From NCBI GenBank assembly GCA_004794655.1, contig SMMW01000605.1, positions 744,001 through 808,000 on the forward strand: a DNA stretch of 64,000 nt. The letters are read 5' to 3'. This document shows positions 24,802 through 36,967 of the stretch, in pieces. This stretch comes from Marisa cornuarietis (taxonomy: Eukaryota > Mollusca > Gastropoda > Architaenioglossa > Ampullariidae). Each line of letters opens with the position of its first letter. Within the stretch, counting starts at the first letter, position 1. Under the pieces are notes generated by a model, which had not been told where the DNA came from, did not search any database, and saw only the letters and a program-made list of their open reading frames with translations. A program made the translations under genes and the position numbers.

Positions 24802-25507
24802 GCGACTTTGCCATCTTGCCTGTTAGCACCGACTTTGCCATCTTGCCTGTTAGCACCGACTTTGCCATCTTGCATGTTTGCAACGACTTTTGCCTGTTAG
24901 CACCGACTTTACCATCTTGCCTGTTAGAACAGACTTTGCCATCTTGCCTGTTAGAACAGACTTTGCCATCTTGCCTGTTAGCACCGACTTTGCCATCTTG
25001 CATGTTTGCAACGGCTTTTGCCTGTTAGCACCGACTTTGCCATCTTGCATGTTTGCAACGACTTTGCCATCTTGCCTGTTAGCACCGACTTTGCCATCTT
25101 GCCTGTTAGCACCGACTTTGCCATCTTGCATGTTTGCAACGACTTTTGCCTGTTAGCACCGACTTTGCCATCTTGCCTGTGAGCACCGACTTTGCCATCT
25201 TGCCTGTTAGCACCGACTTTGCCATCTTGCATGTTTGCAACGACTTTTGCCTGTTAGCACCGACTTTGCCATCTTGCCTGTTAGCACCGACTTTGCCATC
25301 TTGCCTATTAGCACCGACTTTGCCATCTTGCATGTTTGCAACGACGTTTGCCTGTTAGCACCGACTTTGCCATCCTGCCTGTTAGCACCGACTTTGCCAT
25401 CTTGCATGTTTGCACAGACTTTACCATCTTGCCTGTTAGAACAGACTTTGCCATCTTGCCTGTTAGAACAGACTTTACCATCTCGCCTGTTACGTGTTAG
25501 CACAGAC
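24802..25507. repeat. 27-bp minisatellite with a 20-bp insertion variant
   Basis: The basic unit is 27 bp, containing CGACTTTGCCATCTTGCC followed by TGTTAGCAC; about two dozen units are present. A variant with CATGTTTGCAACGA marks a 20-bp extra block, at about 24872, 25001, 25049, 25129, 25230, 25331 and 25405. Its spacings (129, 48, 80, 101, 101, 74) all fit 27n plus 20 within a base. Because 27 is divisible by 3, nine-residue repeats such as LPSCLLAPT (plus) or MAKSVLTGK (minus) stay open in several frames; these are not taken as genes. Confidence 0.93.
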
Positions 25508-26168
25508 ATGGCGGATTTGACTACTGGCATTAAACTCTGACCAGTGATAGTGCAGGCCTTCCCTCCCTCCTCAGTACTGATTGATGTCTTTAACTTGACT
25601 GTTAGCATGGACTTTCAGTAACAAGCGACTGCAAATGACTAGAGCTCTCACCTCTCCAAGTCTCTGCAAAAAAGGCTTGTCGGCTTCTGTCGGGAGTCAA
25701 AGCTGCGACACCTGACCCATTCCTCACCTTTAGTTCTCCCCTCCAGGCTACCTGTCACAAATCCTAGGGTCATAAGGTCAGGTGCGCCACCGATGTCTTG
25801 CCATCACTACGACGACCTGCTACAGATGCTTAAGTGATGTCATACTCAAGGACTCGTTGACACGGGCTCAGCATCCTTGTCCTTGGCTTCTCAATAGACA
25901 ATCAGCAGCTCGTACGGATCTGATCCATCGGCAGAGGATACCGAAAGGTCTGGTCAATACCTGATTAGTCTCGGTTGGCCGGCGTTTTACTGCCCCTAAG
26001 GTTCACGTCCGGATGTGGAAGAAAGCTACACGTACCCGACTAATGGGGCGAGACATCTCAAGCTTTACTCAAGCGGCCATCCGCTGGTCTCCATGTCAGA
26101 CGCTTCTGTAATGAACAACAAGATATGAGAAACATAAAATAAATGTTGTACCAGCCATAGTTTAGCAA

Positions 26169-26171
<3 letters not shown>
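25508..26171. other. No gene recognised
   Basis: Unique sequence between two repeat arrays, with no recognisable coding or RNA element. Confidence 0.6.

Positions 26172-26246
<75 letters not shown>
26172..26246. repeat. (GT)n microsatellite
   Basis: About 37 GT copies with one A interruption at 26220. Confidence 0.96.
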
Positions 26247-26670
26247 GAGGAGCAGTGTTCATCAATTATTCTACTATATCTTACTGATCATAAAAATGTC
26301 AAAGATGTGGTCCACACTGACAGTATAGTCAACAGCAACAAAGAGAAATGAAGGTCATGACCATGGACATTTTCTTTGAGTGAGTGAGTGAGTGAGTAAC
26401 TGAGAGGCAGTGGGCTGAGAGGGGTGAGTGAGTAATGAAAGAGTCAGTTTTGCTATTTTCAGCTTCTCTTTCCTCCGACAATGTGTGCGCTCATTTTTGT
26501 CCATCCCTGTCTTTGCCTCTGCGTGCGTAAAGCCAGTCTACCCGAATGACTAAAATAGCTAAACCTACCCACATCTGCAGCAGAATGTTTACTCTGTCCA
26601 TGATTTTTGACTTCTAACTTCTAGCGATTAAAAAAAAAACTTTTGGCCTGCTTCAACATCTGTACCGTAG
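26247..26670. other. No gene recognised
   Basis: Unique spacer with a GAGT run near 26378-26396. Confidence 0.6.
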
Positions 26671-28822
26671 ATAATGACTCAGTACTATGAAGATCAGACA
26701 GAAGATAACGACTCAGTACTATGTAGACCAACGACTCATTACGATGAAGACAAGACAGAATACAACGACTCAGTGCTATGTCGACCAACGACTCAATACT
26801 ATGTAGACCAGACAGAAGATAACGACTCGGTACTCTGTAGACCAGACAGAAGATAACGACTCAGTACTATGTAGACCAACGACTCAGTACTATGTAGACC
26901 AGATAGAAGATAACGACTCAGTACTCTGTAGACCAACGACTCGGTACTCTGTAGACCAGACAGAAGATAACGACTCAGTGCTATGTCGACCAACGACTCA
27001 ATACTATGTAGACCAGACAGAAGATAACGACTCGGTACCCTGTAGACCAGACAGAAGATAACGACTCAGTACTATGTAGACCAACGACTCAGTACTATGT
27101 AGACCAGACAGAAGATAACGACTCAGTGCTATGTCGACCAACGACTCAATACTATGTAGACCAGACAGAAGATAACGACTCGGTACCCTGTAGACCAGAC
27201 AGAAGATAACGACTCAGTACTATGTAGACCAACGACTCAGTACTATGTAGACCAGACAGAAGATAACGACTCAATACTATGTAGACCAGACAGAAGATAA
27301 CGACTCAGTACTATGTAGACCAGACAGAAGATAACGACTCAGTACTCTGTAGACCAGACAGAAGATAACGACTCAGTACTATGTAGACCAGACAGAAGAT
27401 AACGACTCAGTACTATGTTGACCGACGACTCAATACTATGTAGACCAGACAGAAGATAACGACTCAGTACTACGTAGACCAACGACTCAGTACTATGTAG
27501 ACCAGATAGAAGATAACGACTCAGTACTATGTAGATCAACGACTCAGTACTTTGTAGACCAGACAGAAGATAACGACTCAGTACTATGTAGACCAGACAG
27601 AAGATAACGACTCAATACTATGTAGACCAACGACTCAGTACTATATATGTAGACCCGACAGAATACAACGACTCTGTACTATGTAGACCAACGACTCAGT
27701 ACTATGAAGACCAGACAGAATACAACGACTCAGTATTATGTAGACCAGACAGAATACAACGACTCAGTACTATGTAGACCTGACAAAAGATAATGACTCA
27801 GTACTATGAAGACCAGACAGAATACAACGACTCAGTACTATGTAGACCAACGACTAAGTACTATGTAGACCAGACAGAAGATAATGACTCAGTACTATGA
27901 AGACCAGACAGAATACAACGACTCAGTACTATGTAGAGCAGACAGAAGATAACGACTCAGTACTATGAAGACCAACGACTCAGTACTATGTAGACCAGAC
28001 AGAAGATAACGACTCAGTACTGTGTAGACCAGACAGAAGATAACGACTCAGTACTCTGTAGACCAGACAGAAGATAACGACTCAGTAGTATGAAGACCAA
28101 CGACTCAGTACTATGTAGACCAGACAGAAGATAACGACTCAGTACTATGAAGACCAACGACTCAGTACTATGTAGACCAGACAGAAGATAACGACTCAGT
28201 ACTATGAAGACCAGACAGAAGATAACGACTCAGTACTCTGTAGATCAGACAGAAGATAACGACTCAGTACAATGAAGACCAACGACTCAGTACTATGTAG
28301 ACCAGACAGAAGATAACGACTCAGTACTATGAAGACCAACGACTCAGTACTCTGTAGACCAGACAGAAGATAACGACTCAGTACTATGTAGACCAGACAG
28401 ACGATAACGACAGTACTATGAAGACCAAGGACTCAGTACTCTGTAGACCAGACAGAAGATAACGACTCAGTACTATGAAGACCAACGACTCAGTACTGTG
28501 TAGACCAGACAGAAGATAACGACTCAGTACTGTGTAGACCAGACAGAAGATAACGACTCAGTACTATGAAGACCAAGGACTCAGTACTCTGTAGACCAGA
28601 CAGAAGATAACGACTCAGTACTATGAAGACCAGACAGAAGATAACGACTCAGTACTCTGTAGACCAGACAGAAGATAACGACTTAGTACTCTGTAGACCA
28701 GACAGAAGATAACGACTCAGTACTCTGTAGACCAGACAGAAGATAACGACTCAGTACTCTGTAGACCAGACAGAAGATAACGACTCAGTACTCTGTAGAC
28801 CAGACAGAAGATAACGACTCAA
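26671..28822. repeat. Large minisatellite built from 34-bp and 23-bp modules
   Basis: Roughly 70 units fill 2.15 kb. The long unit (34 bp) reads CGACTCAGTACTATGTAGAC then CAGACAGAAGATAA; the short unit (23 bp) lacks an 11-bp AGACAGAAGAT-type block. Point variants (GTACTCTG, GTACTATGAAG, CGGTACCC, GTGCTATGTCG) recur in blocks, and one CGGTACCC-marked block repeats after 148 bp (about 27031 and 27179), equal to three long plus two short units. Three units keep TGACTCA (26675, 27794, 27885), the AP-1 site; most others have CGACTCA. No long frame crosses it. Confidence 0.96.
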
Positions 28823-31317
28823 TGTGGTGTATCCTAGGATACCGCAATAAAGATAATAAACTCCTCTCTGTCACTGAAGCTTTTTTCTGACCAATTAACG
28901 CACATCAAAGGGAGAGAAATACATTGAATGAGTTCTGTGAACTTGCGGTCACCGGGATCTTCATGTTACCTGCCGGCAGGAACCAGTGATGTTACAAAGC
29001 GCCAGGTGAGAGCAGCGTCCTAAATAAAGTTTATTCAGTTTTATTTTTGAAATTTGGATTCTATTTGTTATTATTTGTTTAGGTGATGTTGTCACAGTAG
29101 TTGCAGTTCACCTTTTGAAGCTGGAAAGCAGTCAGAGTCTCGTGTTAAGCCATTTGAGGTAGGGAAGTAGGGGTGGGAAGGGGACAGGGAAAAACACGAG
29201 AGAGAAGAAGGAAGTGAGGAGTGATAGACAAGATGCTGACTCAAGGACAAATACTTGGAAGACCAAATATGTGCAGCAGAGACCAAACACAAAGAGCTGT
29301 GCCTGACCGGCCATTTCCTGATCTTCTCCCGTCCTTCCAACATCTCCCCCCCCCCACACACACACACACAGTTCACAGTGGTTGTGAGTTGAACTCATGA
29401 ACTCAGTTCCTTACAAAGCGTTTCTCATGGCAACGCGCACAGCTTTGCACCTTGAATCTTTCCTGTTTTTTTTTCGGTTTGAGATAACTGTGTGATGCTC
29501 TTCACATGCCCAGTTTGTTGAGCAAGATGCAAGAGACTCAGCTGAGTTCAGCCCACCCCCTCAACTCGCACTAATCGTCGGGGGGTGGGTGAGGCGATGA
29601 ATGGACACAGCAGACGATAAACATTTGCTACCTGGCGGAGAGCAGGTGTGGCATGGATGTCCGTCTACTCACTGCTTCACCAGCAAAATCTTCCTCTGCC
29701 GACCTTCTTCTCCGTCTCCCTCAAGGGTGGCCAGAAAAACGGTCCTCAACGGAGTATTGTGCGGGTCATGTAGCCACAGCAAGACAGGTTTGAATCATTT
29801 GTAAGTTTCCCGTTTGGAGGATTTTTTTGTGGGGTGGGCGGGATGTAGCGCGTGGGAGTCGCGTGAGTGCCCTTGGTCTCAGCCTTATGTAATATCCTGG
29901 TCAGCCGGCAAACTGCTCCTTCTCCAGTCCTGCATGGTCGGTGGCTGTACAGGCATCTGATTGGTCGGCTCAGACTGAGGTGTTCACAACATTATCAGGA
30001 AGGCTGGTGTAGTAATAGAAATCACCAGGATATTTACTGCAATTTAAGACCAAATGGTTTTGTCGTTGGAGTCAAATGTCGGACTAAGATCTCTTCATCT
30101 GGGATCCTCCAGTCGAAAGACACTCCCTCCCTTTACAAATGAGTGAGTGAACGAGAAATTTAAAAAAGAAAGAAAGGGCTGCTGATTGTAGGTGGAAGGC
30201 TGGCGAGTCTGAAGTGGGCAAGTGCACGCGTCTAGTGTTCTATCGGCAAGTGCACACTTCAAGTGTAATATCGGCAAGATAGCAAGAGGGCAACTACCTG
30301 TTGTACCTATGTACAGTACTTCCGGTAACGGATCCTTTGGCAATAATTATACGTACAGCTGTCAAACACCCAAGATTTCCTGGAAACCATGTCTGCGTCT
30401 GAATGAGTATTCTCGAAGGCAAGTAAACGGGGGCAAAGTGTGAAGACAGCGCGCGCACACACACACACACACCGGGGTGGGAGGGCGAGAGAGAGAAAAA
30501 GAGTTTTACCATATCAGCTTTTACAGAATGGAAAATATCGCTAGTGATACACGAGAACCGTTTCAGATGTTTTATTCAGCACCGTTGCGGCTTACCTCAA
30601 TATCTCCAACCTACCCGTTAAATAAAGCAAGCAACACGATTAGTTGTATAAGCCACCCGTGATATTGTAGGACCCGTAATTCACGTCAGTTATCGGACTT
30701 GGGTGCGCTTGCAATGGCCTTTGCGGTATTTCATGGGGTACGTGCAGTCCCAAACAACAGAAAGTCTTCAATACCTGTTTTGATAATGAGGGTGGGTCAC
30801 ACGCTCGTGTTGACGAAGGATGGGCTGGTGGTGGTGGGGGGAGGAGACGTAGAACTATGAGGGGAGGGGCGGGGTTGGGGAGCTTGAGTAGAGACTTCGC
30901 CCCCTGTGTGATGAAGCTGTTGAAGACTGATAAAAACAGCTAGACTTTGTTTTTGAGCCTAAGCTACCTCGAGGGTAAGGAAATGGCGCCTATACGTTAG
31001 CATGGTCTGTCATGCTACCGGAGATAAGACTTGACGAGAGTTCGCTACTCGTGGTGGTGTTCTCAATTCAGGATATGACTAGTATAGTACTATCATCAAG
31101 GCAGCACCAGTAGCACCTCCATTTCCTTCAATCCCCTTTACCTACCTACCGTACCTACCAACGAAGGCGGGCACAAGGCGATGTACCGGAATGAAATGGC
31201 ACGAATATACACTGACAGTAGGCATGAAATGCGTCTTATAAATGTATTTACCATCATTCAAATCATACTGTTCTCCCTCTCTCTCTCTTTGTGTGTGTGT
31301 GTGTGCGAGAGAGAGGA
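28823..31317. other. No gene recognised
   Basis: It begins with an AATAAAGATAATAAA-like AT-rich boundary just after the minisatellite. A C run and short CA lie near 29346-29369. A roughly 30-bp direct duplication with GGCAAGTGCAC lies near 30207-30275. G-rich DNA lies near 30820-30885. Short frames have no recognisable domain. Confidence 0.55.
30861..30880 (+). other. Perfect four-tract G-quadruplex motif
   Basis: GGGGAGGGGCGGGGTTGGGG: four G4 tracts with loops of 1, 1 and 2 bases, a pattern expected to form a stable quadruplex. Confidence 0.8.
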
Positions 31318-31468
31318 AACCGGAGCACCAGGAGAAAACAATCAACGACCAGCCCTGTAGACATCGAAACAGGGGTGTGTCGGAGCCGGGATTCGAACCG
31401 ACGATCCCCGTATTCCATTGTCGTTATGACAGGCGCTACATTGCGCCACCAACCGCCTCCAGGAAAAT
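31318..31468 (-). mobile_element. tRNA-derived SINE, minus strand
   Basis: Read on the minus strand from about 31468: GGTTGGTGGCGCAATGTAGC (A-box-like), then GGTTCGAATCCCGGC (B box, about 31402-31388), then ACACCCCTGTTTCGATGTC, TACAGGGCTGGTC and CTCCTGGTGCTCCGG, ending near a GT microsatellite. The B box is a perfect match to the tRNA consensus, but the head does not close into a full tRNA acceptor stem. TACAGGGCTGG is shared with the other SINE family here. Confidence 0.7.
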
Positions 31469-31746
31469 AAGAAAGTAACTTCGCCATTAAATGTCGTAAG
31501 GGGTTCTTGTAAAGCAGAGGGTTGAGAAAACGTTTGATTATTTAACAGGTAAACTAAGTCATTTAAAAATTGGTTGTAAAGCTTTTTGATTGAAATATTG
31601 GGAAATGATAATCGGTCAGCACGACTTTCCGATCAGTAAAGTATTGCAGCATGCTGTCTGGCCACAGGTCTGGACCGCTGCTAGTGCTTTTTTTTTTTTT
31701 TGGCATGCATGTGAAGATTTCCGTATATCATTCTACATTTTTTTCG

Positions 31747-32040
31747 ACTGTTCATGTTATTCTGAAACTCACTGCACTGTTCACATTTTTGTGAAGCACC
31801 TTGTACTTGTCATTTCTAATGCTCCTTGTACTGTCACCATATTCTGGTCCCCCTTGCACTGCTCAAATTATTTTGCCATTCCGCATACGGTTCATATTAT
31901 TCTGATACTCTTTGTACTATCTCACATTGTTGTGTTGAGTTTCTGTTCTGATCATATTATTCTTATGTTGCTCGTTCTGTTTAGTATTATTCTCTTGCTC
32001 TTTGATCTGTTCATAGCTCTGCTGTTCTTTCCCTCTCTGC
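31747..32040. repeat. Ancient degenerate minisatellite, about 29-bp period
   Basis: CTGTTCATATTATTCTGAT-like starts followed by a CTCCTTGTA-like end recur about ten times at 25-31 bp spacing, with many changes per unit. The hydrophobic 158-codon frame 31590-32066 is produced by this repeat and is not taken as a membrane protein. Confidence 0.65.
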
Positions 32041-34660
32041 CTTTGTCTATCTTCAATCATCTTTAATAGTCATATTTACAAGTAATAGGATTTATTTATT
32101 TGCAGTCTGCAGCTACTTTCCTTCCCTAGTAAATTCACCTGCTGGGGGAATGAGGGTAGACACCTAACAGTGGTATCTAAAGACGAGAGCTAGACGAGGA
32201 CCACTAGGGTGTCTGCAGAACTTTGGGGTTTGTGTCTGTTCCAAGAGAAGATCATCATCTGCTTCTGGTCGAACACTACCTCCGAGGTAGCTTTACATGC
32301 TTGTTTGTTTTTTTCTTTGCATGTTACTAAGTCCTCTCTACAAAGCATTCTCCTATAATTCACTAATTTGATTTATTCCCAAGAGGCTTTAATACAGTTT
32401 TAATACCGTCATAAATGATACACCAGAGGTATTGATATACTTTTGAGTTTCTGATTGAATGCAGCATGGAGACAGATATTACTGCTGCAAGTGAATAAAT
32501 CATTCAATGCTTTGATGCTGGCAAAGAAAGTTCTTTGGTGATCTCGAGAAACATCGATGTGTTACTAGAGATGCACGACATCGAATCCACTGCCACGCAA
32601 GCTCTCTCTGTTTCTCTGTCTCTCTGTCTCTCTCTCTTTCCCCCTCCCTGATTCGCTTTCACCTTTCTTTCTGTAAGCTCTCCCATTCTCCACCCATGCT
32701 AATATCGCACGCACATTCCCACATCTCCTAGACCTGCCACAAACACATTTACACACACGCGCACGCGCGCACACAAGCAACTATCCCCCGCGTACCCTGT
32801 CTACATACTCACTGATGTCATCGTCATAGTTGGGATTTACCGTTCTTCTGTTGTGATAATTACTCCTGAAAGTATAAATTATACCTGATCGTAAAATGAC
32901 TAGAAAAAAATGTCAATAAGGGAAGTATAGGCAACTACTTCTGTTTCATCTTTTGTAATAACAGAACCGAATGGAAAGTCAGAGCATGATGTTTTTTATC
33001 TTTTTTTAAGCACCAAAAGAATTTGTAATTAATGTCTCAGCCAAAGGGATAGAAGGGAGGGAGGAGAGGAGAAACACTCCTCCCTCGCGCTTCAGACCGA
33101 AGGTGAACCGCCATACTGCATGCCGGCAGAAACACGTCCATCCGTCGTCCACCAACTGCTTCTTTCCTTGTGAGCAGACGACAACCACGTCATCTGCTTT
33201 TTTCCTGTTCATCCCGCACAGGGCCCCACCAGCTCGACAAGCCAGCACCCGTTATTCGATGGATCGATACCCTCATAGGCCGGTCCTGGCACCCGACCGC
33301 AGCCGGCGAAGCGGGTAGCATACAGATGTTATGCCCCTGAATAAGGAAGCAAACGTATGCATACCCGCACCCTTCGATACCCGCCGTGCGCGTCGATACC
33401 CGGCGATCAATCGATCCATCGCGCAGCTAGGGAGACAAGGGCAAGTAACGTCACCCACCCGCTTTTCAGAAAGGGGGTGGGTTGGTGTCGATGTGGGCGG
33501 AGGCAGTGTTGGATGGTAGTTTCAGGTATGTAAAAAAAAAAAAATCATAAACAGCAAACGTTCAAGGGTCGTTCCGCAAAAGGAAGAAGAAAAGAATTAC
33601 TGTGGAGAAGGCTGAAAGGCGCGTGCACGGGCCGAAGTCGTCAGTTGGCAGCCGTCCAGACGTGAAATCCTTCCCCTATTGAACAAGCATCTCACGCAGC
33701 AGGTAGCGTGGACGGGGCGAGGGCGAGTGTCACTGACATCATAGGAGGCACCGTGCCAAACTTCAAACTGTCGTTGATCAGACTAGAAGCAGCTTGCTTG
33801 GTGAATCGATGTGAGCTTTTTCTTCTTTTTCTCCTCCATCTTTCGCTCTTTTTTCGCTTTGGCTTGCTTTCTCTTTCGCTCTCTCTCTCACACACATAAA
33901 GAGGGAGAGAGCAAGAGAGAGAGAACAGGTTTTTCGTCGTCGAAGCCCTATAATTATCGCCATCTTTTCTCCCCCATCACGCCCCACCTCATTTCTCCTG
34001 ACATCTTTTCCTCTCTCCTCGTTTGTAACTCGATTCCTAGGAAAAACTCATTCGTCTTAACGGTGCTTTTTTATCGTCTGGTAGTCAAACGTCGCCCGGT
34101 GGTATCAACACTCACCCCTAACTACCCGGTCCCTTAGTTTCGCTAAGGTTACCCACTGGCTCGGACGTTCCCGTTGTGCTGTTTCCTGTAGTCTCCACGA
34201 CCACCACCTCCCACACGACACCTCTCATGGGACCACCTCACAGACGGGGGACACAGCGGGGAGCAGCAAGCACCCGTTTGTGGGGATGCATCAAGTCTGG
34301 AATGGCTGAAGCTGGAACTAGCGGGTGGACGAAGAGGAAATACACGTGGGACATATTCGGTTGATATATTGGCCATGTAGGGGAAACTCGCCGGTACAGG
34401 GAATGTAGCTGGAATCAAAGAACACACGTAGACATAATGTAGGTGGAACAATCTGGTTGACATAGAAGTTTGGAAAAAGAAAATGCCTCAGGAAGAGGAA
34501 GGGTAGATAAACAAAAACTAACTTTGACAGGCTCGCGGTCAACTACAGGTGGAGCACACAACTGAAGGCGCGTGCATACGAGCTGTGTGTGTGTGTGTGT
34601 GCGTTCGTGCGTGCGTGTGTGTGTAGAGGGAATGAGTAGGGAGAAAATATGTGAGGGATT
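32041..34660. other. No gene recognised
   Basis: CT and CA runs lie near 32600-32640 and 32750-32775. A T/C-rich then GAGAGA run lies near 33810-33925. The inverted repeat CGATGGATCGAT / ATCGATCCATCG lies near 33257 and 33409. A GT run lies near 34583. No coding similarity. Confidence 0.55.
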
Positions 34661-35200
34661 GATTGTTTGTTCATTCAAGTGCCATTGCCCCACAGAAGGG
34701 GAACAAACAACAATAATAATAATAATACAATGTGACATTCAATAGTACATAGATGTAACAGAGATTCAAGCAAAGCCTTCAATAAACAATTATTTAGATA
34801 CACAGATTAATATTCCACTGTAGACTTTCTAAACTGCAAAGCATAGACAAGATACAATGCCAGATTCTAGACAATTGTTTCATTAACTGAAGCCAAAAAC
34901 AAACTCATTTTAAATTGTTTGGATTTATATAACATTTTGTTTGTATGAATCTTACTCTGAGATGCTGTAATGCTTTACAACACAGAACAAAGTGAACTTC
35001 ATCTTCTTTATTTATTTTACATAACGGACAGAGTGGATCACGTGCAGTGTGTCTCTTGTATCCATAACAATCAAATTTTGGACACACCTACTGAGGGATG
35101 AACTGTGTTCACAGCCTGTGGGTCGATGCTATTCTGCGCTCAACTTCAATTTGTTGAATTATCTAGAATTTCATTGTAATCTGAATATTAGTTTACAGTT
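34661..35200 (-). mobile_element. 3' end of a LINE with C-terminal CPLC zinc-knuckle-like region
   Basis: On the minus strand the frame ending at 34905 reads SKFDCYG-like then YKRH, DPLCPLCK, and EDEVHFVLCC with LRVRFI. This is the typical C-terminus of LINE ORF2 proteins in invertebrates (a CCHC-type CPLC...H...C cluster). An in-frame stop sits just upstream (35088-35090), so the copy is broken. The A/T-rich 3' region (about 34905-34661) includes GGGGCAATGGCACTTG and ends near a GATTGATTG run. The rest of the element is missing; it is a separate family from the RT piece at the left edge, as far as can be judged. Confidence 0.78.
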
Positions 35201-35207
35201 ACCTGTT

Positions 35208-35239
<32 letters not shown>
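35208..35239. repeat. (TTG)n microsatellite
   Basis: About ten TTG copies. Confidence 0.95.
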
Positions 35240-35501
35240 CTTTTGTTGGAAAGTTTGTGGTTGTTTTGTGCCCACATTTGTCGCATGCATGTTGAAGACA
35301 GCGAGACTGAAGTTGTATGTGTGTGTCGCCATGATTAGGCTCAGGAATATGTGAAGGAGAGATGCTGTAGTTTTCCGATCAAAATCTTTTTAAGGACTAG
35401 GGAGGTTCACCTTTTTTTCTTTTTTTTTTTTTTTGCTTTGAACACTAAAGTTGACTTTTAAGAAAGTGTGGTTGGGGTGTGGATGATCATTTTGTACAGC
35501 T
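35240..35501. other. No gene recognised
   Basis: Unique sequence with a T-rich run near 35412-35435. Confidence 0.6.
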
Positions 35502-35801
35502 AAGACTGAGTTTGCAAACCACTGATTACTCACAAGACAATAAGACTGAGTGTGCAAACCACTGATTACTCACAACAAGGTTGAGTGTGCAAACCACTGA
35601 TTACTCACAACAAGGTTGAGTGTGCAAACCACTGATTACTCACAAGACAACAAGGCTGAGTGTGCAAACCACTGATTACTCACAAGACAATAAGACTGAG
35701 TGTGCAAACCACTCATTACTCACAAGACAATAAGACTGAGTGTGCAAACCACTCATTACTCACAGCAAGGTTGAGGGTGAAAACCACTCATTAGCCACAA
35801 G
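35502..35801. repeat. Minisatellite of eight 40- or 35-bp units
   Basis: Units start at 35502, 35542, 35577, 35612, 35652, 35692, 35732 and 35767 (lengths 40, 40, 35, 35, 40, 40, 40 and about 35). Each has GAGTGTGCAAACCACTGATT or a one-base variant, then ACTCACAA. The two lengths differ by a 5-bp block in the ACAAGACAATAAG junction. Confidence 0.95.
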
Positions 35802-36967
35802 TTCGTGAGCGGAGAGAAAGAGAATTATGGGGGTGGTGGGGGTGTTAATGGCGAAGGGAAGTAAGAATGTCGTTCTGGGCCCCTATTCCTCGTCCTCATT
35901 GCCCATGATGAGGTCTCTGATTAAAAACAAGGATCGAGACCACTTTAATGTTTACTTTTGGTCCCCCTCTTTTCACCAATAAGGAAAGTCCGACACCTGC
36001 CACCAGTTTGACTTCTCGTATGATGCTTGGACTTTCCAGTTGAGAATCTACATTCCATTGGTTCCTACACCGTCCGGACGTCCACCAGTTCCTTCTGCGA
36101 AATATTTTCCTGTTTGTCGTTGAGATCGGACTCTAGTCGGGAACACTTCGACAGGAAAATAGTTTCTGAAAATTTAGGAATGTTTTTCTTTCCTTATAAT
36201 TTGCATCGATTTGAACGTCCATTTAATGTAGTTCTTGTTTCGTAAGAAGTGTAGCTCCTGGTCATTTCTGATGACTGAAACTGTAACTTACCTCCCCTCT
36301 CACTAAACCATCCACGATGCGTCAGTTAGACATCTGAGTGTTGATGACAATCAGCCATTGATCTTTTCTCTCTCACTTCAAATCCCCAACTTTCAATACC
36401 CTCGCTCACCCCCTCACTCCAATCCCTCCCTCAAGACATCAGCGAAGACGATTCACAAAGACAATGCACGCCAATGAGGCTACAGTAAGATGCTTGCAAA
36501 CGAAATGCGATGAAGATGAGTCCTTCTGTTGGAGGACCATTGCAGACTCAAGCTCAGGCTTGTTAGGGGGTAAACCTTACCCCCCTCACTCATCCATCGC
36601 CTGGGGAGGGGGAGAGAAGTTACTGGTGACACAGAGCTTCTTGATGTATAGCCAACTATTGTAAAGTGCCCGTGCTCGATGTTTTCTGCCAGTATGTTTG
36701 GATTCCTCCCTAGCTTTTGTGACTTGCATTCCGAGGTTTTCTGCTGTCAATGGTTTTTGAGCTTGACAGAGAACTTGACAAGATATTTTCCACCCTAGCC
36801 ACAGAATATTTTTATTTGCAAGTAATTGTCTCGCTTACTCTGATTACCCCCCTTTCACCCATGTCCCTCCCACAAAACATGAAACTATAACATTTATTTT
36901 TTTAAATTTCTGGGGAAAGTTTAAATCAAACAAGAATTTACAGCGAACCTATAATGAGTGGGGAATA
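35802..36967. other. No gene recognised
   Basis: Unique sequence with a GT/G-rich run near 35828 and C-rich runs near 36285-36430. Short frames have no known domain. Confidence 0.6.

Noticed and set aside
24802..25608. Nine-residue repeat proteins such as LPSCLLAPT or MAKSVLTGK
   Set aside because: The 27-bp unit keeps several frames open on both strands, and the 20-bp variant blocks break each frame; no start context, signal or splice evidence.
31388..31468. True tRNA gene on the minus strand
   Set aside because: The B box is perfect but the ends do not pair as an acceptor stem, and SINE-type sequence continues downstream.
31590..32066. 158-codon hydrophobic protein
   Set aside because: Built from a degenerate 29-bp tandem repeat plus a poly-T run.
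26671..35801. Possible CRISPR-like arrays
   Set aside because: The repeats are directly tandem with no unique spacers and lie in animal DNA.
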